7,115 nt of DNA from Candidatus Cloacimonadota bacterium (GTDB lineage Bacteria > Cloacimonadota > Cloacimonadia > Cloacimonadales > TCS61): NCBI GenBank assembly GCA_030638385.1, contig DAOWES010000119.1, forward strand, positions 1-7,115. Direction: 5' to 3'. A program made the position numbers and the translations under genes. A model generated the notes under the pieces. That model did no database searches. It worked only from the letters and a program-made list of their open reading frames with translations, and was not told the origin of the DNA. Of the stretch, positions 6,921 through 7,115 are shown piece by piece (positions within the stretch are counted from its first letter, which is position 1; each line of letters begins with the position of its first letter).

Positions 6921-6960
6921 AAACGCCAACACGAGATGAGGTAAAATTATGAAAAGCTTG

Positions 6961-6987
6961 GTCACCCTGAGCGGAGACGAAGGGCGA
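6961..6987. repeat. Dispersed palindromic element of the CCCTGAGC...GAAGGG type
   Basis: The element starts GTCACCCTGAGCGGAGACGA and continues AGGGCGA. TCACCCT at its left end pairs with AGGGCGA at its right end with one mismatch, so it can fold as a hairpin. I recall closely related sequences as very common intergenic repeats in many unrelated bacterial genomes. Only one copy is inside this window, so its repeat status here rests on that recollection. Confidence 0.6.
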
Positions 6988-6996
6988 AAATTCTAA

Positions 6997-7048
6997 ATTC
7001 TCAACTCTAAACTTGACAATAGTCAAGTTCTCTGTTATTCTCAACTCT
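6997..7048. repeat. 12-base direct repeat flanking a palindrome
   Basis: ATTCTCAACTCT occurs exactly at 6997-7008 and again at 7037-7048, a 40-base step. Between the copies lies the perfect inverted repeat AACTTGAC-AATA-GTCAAGTT (7010-7029). Confidence 0.8.
7013..7041 (+). promoter_or_regulatory. Sigma-70-type promoter reading towards the right edge
   Basis: TTGACA (7013-7018) and TATTCT (7036-7041) are separated by 17 bases, the best promoter match in the window. The transcript would start near 7048 and run out of the window. The -35 box lies inside an 8-bp perfect inverted repeat (7010-7017 with 7022-7029, four-base loop), which could serve as a repressor site. Confidence 0.5.
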
Positions 7049-7092
7049 TAAAGGCGTGATACACCCGGGAGCGAAATCAACACGAGATACGA

Positions 7093-7115
7093 GCCACAGA
7101 TTTCACTGATTGCAC
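7093..7115. repeat. Start of a 9-base-period CACAGATTT-type repeat, cut by the window edge
   Basis: GCCACAGATTTCACTGATTG then CAC shows a 9-base period: CACAGATTT (7095-7103), CACTGATTG (7104-7112), CAC. I recall GCCACAGATTTCACTGATT-like sequences as frequent intergenic repeats in many environmental genomes, often with an inverted second half. The second half would lie beyond the window. Confidence 0.55.

Larger units (their letters stand above)
6927..7088. repeat. Direct repeat CAACACGAGAT, two copies
   Basis: CAACACGAGAT is found exactly at 6927-6937 and 7078-7088. The copies bracket most of the repeat-rich spacer after the vWA gene, suggesting duplicated or assembled intergenic pieces. 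Confidence 0.65.

Noticed and set aside
6900..7115. CRISPR array or transposon end in the repeat-rich spacer
   Set aside because: Repeats are of different sequences, with only two copies each and no regular spacer length; no transposase or target-site duplication is visible.

Overview
The window is AT-rich bacterial DNA with every recognisable gene on the + strand. Two neighbouring genes encode secreted proteins that end in the same kind of C-terminal tail (YPNPF, then GQK, WNG, SGVYFY and a final K-M-I-x-x-K). Such tails are typical of the Fibrobacteres-Chlorobi-Bacteroidetes superphylum and its uncultured relatives. Together with the AT-richness and the kinds of intergenic repeat present, this suggests a Cloacimonadota-like organism. 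That placement is inference; no marker gene here fixes the phylum.

Layout. Positions 1-712 hold the 3' end of a gene for a large secreted protein, with a remnant of a flavodoxin-like/amidotransferase-like fold followed by the tail domain. Positions 713-865 are a spacer with a TTGACA box and an inverted repeat. Positions 866-3310 encode an 814-residue secreted C10-family (streptopain-like) cysteine protease. It has a signal peptide, an inhibitory propeptide, a catalytic domain with Cys190 and His343, two Ig-like repeats, a jelly-roll-like module and the tail. Positions 3311-3529 hold a 16-base tandem repeat, a very strong intrinsic terminator and a second TTGACA box preceded by the same spaced blocks as the first.

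Positions 3530-6899 look like one transcription unit. First comes a PLP-homeostasis protein (YggS/PLPBP). Next is a PlsY-family membrane protein whose key catalytic residues are nearly all substituted. It is followed by a short remnant of a GNAT-like gene and then a BatA-type membrane-anchored von Willebrand A protein. Start sites are packed tightly: the plsY-like ribosome binding site overlaps the yggS stop, and the remnant's GTG overlaps the plsY-like stop.

Positions 6900-7115 contain no convincing gene but are dense in repeats. They include a dispersed element of the CCCTGAGC...GAAGGG type, a 12-base direct repeat around a perfect 8-bp palindrome, a good promoter (TTGACA-17-TATTCT), and the start of a 9-base-period CACAGATTT-type repeat cut by the window edge.

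I see no phage, CRISPR, transposase, tRNA or rRNA, and no clear new defence or biosynthetic system. The points most worth a second look are the PlsY relative that has lost its active-site residues, the GNAT remnant beside it, and the spaced motif shared by the two promoter regions.
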